64,000 nucleotides of DNA from Candidatus Njordarchaeum guaymasense. Its GTDB lineage: Archaea > Asgardarchaeota > Njordarchaeia > Njordarchaeales > Njordarchaeaceae. Made by a program: the position numbers and the translations under genes. The stretch lies in contig JAUQYT010000196.1 in NCBI GenBank assembly GCA_030587605.1, positions 67,797-131,796 of the forward strand, in the 5' to 3' direction. The notes under the pieces are model-generated. The model did no database searches and was not told the origin of the DNA. It saw nothing but the letters and a program-made list of their open reading frames with translations. Of the stretch, positions 60,393 through 64,000 are shown piece after piece (within the stretch, counting starts at the first letter, position 1; each line of letters opens with the position of its first letter).

Positions 60393-61679
60393 GTGAAAGT
60401 GAAAGATAATGTTTTTCTGAAGATAACTCGATTCGAGGATGCATTCACGCAGATGCAGAAGTTCGCGCATCCCATCGACAAAAGCGAAAGAATTCGTGTC
60501 AATGAAGCCTTCAACAGAGTACTGTCGCGAGATGTGGAGTCACCCATTGATGTACCTCATTTTCCTAGATCCTCCCGAGACGGATACGCCTTGGTTGCGG
60601 CGGACACCTTTAGAGCAGCGGAAGATAAGCCCGTCACCTTGCATCTAGCAGGGGAAGTCCATGTGGGGTCGAAGCCAAATATAGGACTCCGCCGAGGTGA
60701 ATGCGCCAAGGTCTCAACGGGCGCTATGATTCCTGAAGGCGCAGACAGCGTCGCAATGATCGAACATACAGAGGAGGATCACGAGACCGTCAAGTTGTAT
60801 CGTCCAGCGTCACCGGGGGAGAACGTTATCAAGATTGGGACAGACCTTAGAGCAGGGCAGCTTGTGTTGAAACGTGGAAGGAAGCTGACCGTGTTCGACT
60901 CGGGGGTTTTGTCGTCTCTCGGTTTGTCGGAAGTTGAGGTGTACAGGAAACCTAAGGTGGCTATAATAAGCACGGGAAATGAGCTATTGGGTGCTGGGGT
61001 AAGACTTGAAGCTGGGAAGGTTTACGATGTTAATTCTGTGACCATTCACCAAGCGGTGACAGCGTCAGGTGGTATTCCCTTAGACCTCGGGATATGCCGA
61101 GATGACTTCGCCCGGATGGCGGATATAGTTAGGTCTGCCTTGGTATCGTCCGATGTCGTTCTAGTATCAGGTGGGACGTCGAAGGGACCCGGAGACCTCA
61201 TGCCTAAGGTCATACAGCAACTTGGCAAGTTGGATCTCTACATCCATGGAGTTGCAATGAAACCCGGAAAACCAACAATACTATCATCTATCAAAGGCAA
61301 GCTGCTCATAGCATTGCCAGGATACCCGACGTCGTCACTCATCGTCTATTATGCTCTCGTAGATCCCTTAATAAGGAAAATGGCGCGCGAGCAACCCTTC
61401 GAGTTACAAAGGCTGAAGGTATACACAGCTACCAAGGTCTACTCTGAGATAGGTCGAAGAGAATTCAAGCCATGCAGAATTTCAAAAAGGGACAAAGGGA
61501 GAATCCTTGTTAAATCAATGCCAACCGGTAGCGAAGCGATAACAACGCTTGCCAACGCGGACGGATTCATGGTCATACCAGAAAACGTTGAGTTTCTTGA
61601 GGAAAACGAAGAAGTCGAACTATATCTCTTTCCACAGAGGTCGGAGGAAATCGACTGCACTGAAGGAGGCACACAGTAA
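60393..61679 (+). CDS. moeA: molybdopterin molybdotransferase MoeA, copy 2
   Basis: A second MoeA of exactly 428 residues, clearly diverged from copy 1. It has 'DVPHFPRSSRDGYALVAADT', in which the usual Met of SxMDG is Arg, 'KVSTGAMIPEGADSVAMIEHT', 'AIISTGNELLGAG', 'VLVSGGTSKGPGDLMPKV' and 'ALPGYPTSSLIVYY'. The catalytic-site Asp of xDG and GxxD are retained. Paired MoeA paralogues are common in tungsten-using archaea and may handle different metals. It is 38 bp after copy 1. Confidence 0.9.
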   Translation: MKVKDNVFLKITRFEDAFTQMQKFAHPIDKSERIRVNEAFNRVLSRDVESPIDVPHFPRSSRDGYALVAADTFRAAEDKPVTLHLAGEVHVGSKPNIGLRRGECAKVSTGAMIPEGADSVAMIEHTEEDHETVKLYRPASPGENVIKIGTDLRAGQLVLKRGRKLTVFDSGVLSSLGLSEVEVYRKPKVAIISTGNELLGAGVRLEAGKVYDVNSVTIHQAVTASGGIPLDLGICRDDFARMADIVRSALVSSDVVLVSGGTSKGPGDLMPKVIQQLGKLDLYIHGVAMKPGKPTILSSIKGKLLIALPGYPTSSLIVYYALVDPLIRKMAREQPFELQRLKVYTATKVYSEIGRREFKPCRISKRDKGRILVKSMPTGSEAITTLANADGFMVIPENVEFLEENEEVELYLFPQRSEEIDCTEGGTQ

Positions 61680-62186
61680 ATGAAAAAACCCCACGTAGTG
61701 TGCGTAGTCGGAGCAATGCGGCACGTTGGGAAAACCACTATACTTACGAAGACCCTTAAGGAGATGAAGCGAAGAGGGCTCCAAGTTGGAACCATAAAAC
61801 ACATAGGCAACCGCTCAAACTTCGTCCTACCGAACGGCAAGGATACAAGTAGACATCTTAAAGCAGGTTCATCAATAACCCTAGCAGTTACTTCGTCAGA
61901 GATCATAATAATCAGAAAGGATCTTCCAGCCACACTGAAATCTGCCCTCCGACAAATGCCAAAAGAACTTGACTATGTGCTGGTCGAAGGCTTCAGAGAG
62001 TCACAATACCCAAAGATCATAGTTGCGGGTTCGCCCTCAGGGGATCTCCCAGAAGCTAAAGGAGACATTATTGCGGTGGTCCTAGACGGGAAGAGAATAC
62101 TAAAAGCCGGAGCAAGGGATCAAGCGGAAAAATTCAGAGATAGCCATCTCGTGGATCTAATAGAGAGTTATTTCAGCCGTTCGTGA
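61680..62186 (+). CDS. mobB: molybdopterin-guanine dinucleotide synthesis adapter MobB
   Basis: A 168-residue P-loop protein: Walker A 'GAMRHVGKTTILTKTLKEM', 'VGTIKHIGNR' and 'LDYVLVEGFRESQYPKIIV', typical of MobB, which supports guanylation of the cofactor. Its ATG follows the moeA stop codon with no spacing. MobA is not seen in the window. Confidence 0.9.
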   Translation: MKKPHVVCVVGAMRHVGKTTILTKTLKEMKRRGLQVGTIKHIGNRSNFVLPNGKDTSRHLKAGSSITLAVTSSEIIIIRKDLPATLKSALRQMPKELDYVLVEGFRESQYPKIIVAGSPSGDLPEAKGDIIAVVLDGKRILKAGARDQAEKFRDSHLVDLIESYFSRS

Positions 62187-62218
62187 CTTAGCGCTGGTAG
62201 ATCGCTCTATTTTGGATC

Positions 62219-63055
62219 TTACTGGTTTTCTGAAAGGCTTCTAAACTGATGGCGCATTGCTTTCTTGGCCACTAGCGTCGTTAGGTCTTTCACAAGACTT
62301 CTTTGGAGCTTCGCTACTGCATATCTGTCGACTTCGAAAAGAAAACTGTAATCTATGTCCCAAAGGACAAGCCCCTCAGGTGGAGCAGCAGGAACCCCTC
62401 TCTTGGGAAGAGGATACCTCGGATCAAATAGTCTCCCAATGTAAACTGGTTCGAGGAGACCCGATCCCACATGGATAAGTGACCCAACGATTTTCCTAAC
62501 CATCTTTCTGAGAAAACTATCGCCAACAATGCTGATGCAAATGAAGTTGTCGCCGAGTCTGTTGAATGATACATCGAATATTCCCCTGACAGAGCTGCTT
62601 TTGGAAGGTCGATGCGCAAAGCTCCTGAAATCATGTATGCCTACAAACTGTTTTGAAACTTCAATCATTAGATCCAGATCCGTCTGCTCAGCAACATAAG
62701 CGAAGTACTTGTAATGCCTCCTGAGTGCCTCCCTGCGAGGATTAAATGAAGCTGGAACCTTCGCTCTTGCCCAAACCCTAATGTCGTCACCAAGCTTAGA
62801 GTTGATCGCTGCAGGCCTTAATTCTCCCTCTACGTTAACTGCAAAAACATTTCCCAGGGCTGAGACATACCTGTCTGTCCTACCCGCTGTGGCAAAATTA
62901 GCTACACTGGGATCAGAGGACATCTGACGCGATCTTGTCAGCGCCCGAATGAGCTCACCTTCAACTGTTCGGATATCTGGTTGCCTTTGGAGACCATAGA
63001 ATGGCTTAGTTCCGTCATAAAAAACCTTGAATGCGTATCTCGGCACTTTTCGCAT
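62219..63055 (-). CDS. truA: tRNA pseudouridine synthase A
   Basis: Makes pseudouridine at positions 38-40 of tRNA. The 278-residue protein has 'FKVFYDGTKPFYGLQRQPD', the catalytic 'AGRTDRYVSALGNV' with D61 (more often RTDKGVHA), 'HDFRSFAHRPSK', and 'VGDSFLRKMVRKIVGSLI'. It is 12 bp downstream of the RfcL gene. Confidence 0.9.
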   Translation of the reverse strand: MRKVPRYAFKVFYDGTKPFYGLQRQPDIRTVEGELIRALTRSRQMSSDPSVANFATAGRTDRYVSALGNVFAVNVEGELRPAAINSKLGDDIRVWARAKVPASFNPRREALRRHYKYFAYVAEQTDLDLMIEVSKQFVGIHDFRSFAHRPSKSSSVRGIFDVSFNRLGDNFICISIVGDSFLRKMVRKIVGSLIHVGSGLLEPVYIGRLFDPRYPLPKRGVPAAPPEGLVLWDIDYSFLFEVDRYAVAKLQRSLVKDLTTLVAKKAMRHQFRSLSENQ

Positions 63056-63067
63056 CCCTGCATCGTG

Positions 63068-64000
63068 TTAGAACAGGAGAGTCTGTTTAATCTCTTCAGT
63101 CTTTGGTTTAGTCTTAGTCTTCTTTGGTTCAGTTGACTTCGCCGCATCCTTTTTCATTCTCTTGATCTTTTTTCCTCCAGTGATCACGTCCAAGTCGTCT
63201 TCAGTCAGTTCGAACTTCTCAATCATGTCTGCTCCCATCTTGGGATCGTTTTCGATGACAGTCTGGATCATGGGCAGGTACTCCTGAAAGACCTCACGCG
63301 TAGACGCGTGGGACCTTGCTGCGATTTTTGAGCATGTCTCCTTGAGGGCACTTCTTTTCGACCTAGACGCGCTTAGTGCTCTAATATAGTTGGGAAATGA
63401 GTAGTTCACAAAACGTTTTGAGGGAACTTCTCTAGCCAGCGATACGCCACCACTCATTAAGTCGTAAACGTAAGACAGGAGACCCCAGTCCTGATGTCTC
63501 TTAATCCTTCCCAAGAACATGTCAGCCCTTGAGAGCGCATTGAATCCTTGAGCTAGTTCTGAAGGATTGCTGAACTCCCTTGGGATGTTCTCGTATACCC
63601 ACTGGATCAGCATGTCATGATCCATATCCAGGGATTCAAGGGAGGATCTTGCTTCATTGAGACTGCCAGCCTGAAACATCCCTCTCAGACCATCAAAGAT
63701 CCCCTTCACACGATCCCTCATAGTTCTAAGGCCCTTTACATCGTCCAAGCTCATCTCGGTTTTACCCTCAGCTACAGCCTGGAGATCATTGATGGCGGAT
63801 CTTAGATCTCCATTCGAATTCTCTGCTATGATGCGCAGAGCCTCGGGGTTAGATTTGACACCCTCCTTCTGGCAGATCTTTGTCAGTGCGTTGACTATTG
63901 TACTTGTCTGTATCCTCCTGATGTCGAGAATCATGCAATGGCTTTGCAGCGACCTGATTTTAGGATCCCACTTATCGTTGGCGGTTAGGATGATGGGGTT
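63068..64000 (-). CDS. rfcL: replication factor C large subunit RfcL (partial, carboxyl-terminal part)
   Basis: The clamp loader large subunit; the 5' end is beyond the right edge and the frame is open to 64000. At the edge is 'NPIILTANDKWDPKIRSLQ', the sensor 1 region, then 'ENSNGDLRSAINDLQAV' (sensor 2), the helical collar domain and a Lys-rich tail ending 'KQTLLF', which resembles a PCNA-interacting peptide. About 310 residues are visible. Confidence 0.9.
   Translation of the reverse strand, partial: NPIILTANDKWDPKIRSLQSHCMILDIRRIQTSTIVNALTKICQKEGVKSNPEALRIIAENSNGDLRSAINDLQAVAEGKTEMSLDDVKGLRTMRDRVKGIFDGLRGMFQAGSLNEARSSLESLDMDHDMLIQWVYENIPREFSNPSELAQGFNALSRADMFLGRIKRHQDWGLLSYVYDLMSGGVSLAREVPSKRFVNYSFPNYIRALSASRSKRSALKETCSKIAARSHASTREVFQEYLPMIQTVIENDPKMGADMIEKFELTEDDLDVITGGKKIKRMKKDAAKSTEPKKTKTKPKTEEIKQTLLF

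Noticed and set aside
1..64000. Mobile elements, CRISPR arrays or defence islands
   Set aside because: No transposase, integrase, cas gene or regularly spaced repeat was found; all genes fit a stable chromosomal core.

Overview
The window is 64 kb of densely packed archaeal chromosome with roughly balanced base composition. About 69 protein genes and one tRNA can be supported, with no insertion sequence, prophage, CRISPR array or integrase. The archaeal assignment rests on MCM plus Gins23, Hel308, RfcL, archaeal DnaG, TFB, a TFE-beta with an Fe-S motif, Gar1, fibrillarin plus Nop5, ribosomal protein eS8, SRP19, archaeal CCA transferase, Trm1, the G10 tRNA methylase, an LSm protein and NucS/EndoMS. 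TFE-beta, roadblock proteins with a small GTPase, SMC-ScpA-ScpB and a tRNA with a non-canonical intron together suggest the TACK side of the tree, possibly a Bathyarchaeia-like lineage. That placement is inference. TTG is unusually common as a start codon.

Layout, left to right. 1-5.2 kb: the start of dihydroorotase, a four-CBS protein, RqcH divergent from a small membrane protein, then an Lrp-type regulator with a KaiC-like ATPase. 5.2-11 kb: an Sfm1-like SPOUT methylase, then a fumarase alpha/beta and soluble fumarate reductase (TfrA/TfrB-like) block. 11-16.1 kb: an unknown membrane-anchored protein, NucS, a methylase, LSm, a Toprim protein and DnaG. 16.1-18.1 kb: an Mth938-like protein, a zinc ribbon and a radical SAM protein with an odd cysteine motif, enclosing a potential structured RNA. 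18.3-24.8 kb: tRNA processing and modification (Trm-G10, RNase Z, ThpR, CCA enzyme), UPF0200/UPF0201 and an AAA+ ATPase.

24.8-35.2 kb: a DUF362 ferredoxin protein, tRNA-Pro with a D-loop insertion, nicotinate phosphoribosyltransferase, an HDAC-family deacetylase, then a leftward run of gins23, mcm, hel308 and purB. 35.6-39.4 kb: an ECF S component, a GPN GTPase, an ADP-forming acyl-CoA synthetase beta subunit, a PRC-barrel protein and a coiled-coil protein. 39.4-42.9 kb: a NYN nuclease-like protein overlapping uppS, and three roadblock proteins with a small GTPase. 43-48.5 kb: UPF0216, a HTH regulator, Trm1, TFE-beta, gar1-tfb and eS8.

48.7-56.2 kb: SRP19, the smc-scpA-scpB operon, then nop5-fibrillarin. 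56.3-62.2 kb: pyrD-pyrK followed by a tightly packed molybdopterin/tungstopterin operon (moaC, moaB, two moeA, mobB). 62.2-64 kb: truA and the carboxyl-terminal part of RfcL. Together the genes describe core information processing, pyrimidine and NAD synthesis, a partial (probably reductive) C4-dicarboxylate branch and tungsten or molybdenum cofactor synthesis. The least explained elements are the roadblock/GTPase cluster, the 16.8 kb RNA-like structure, the tRNA-Pro insertion, the CX4CX2C radical SAM protein and the inverted-repeat-rich region between the TFE-beta and gar1-tfb genes.
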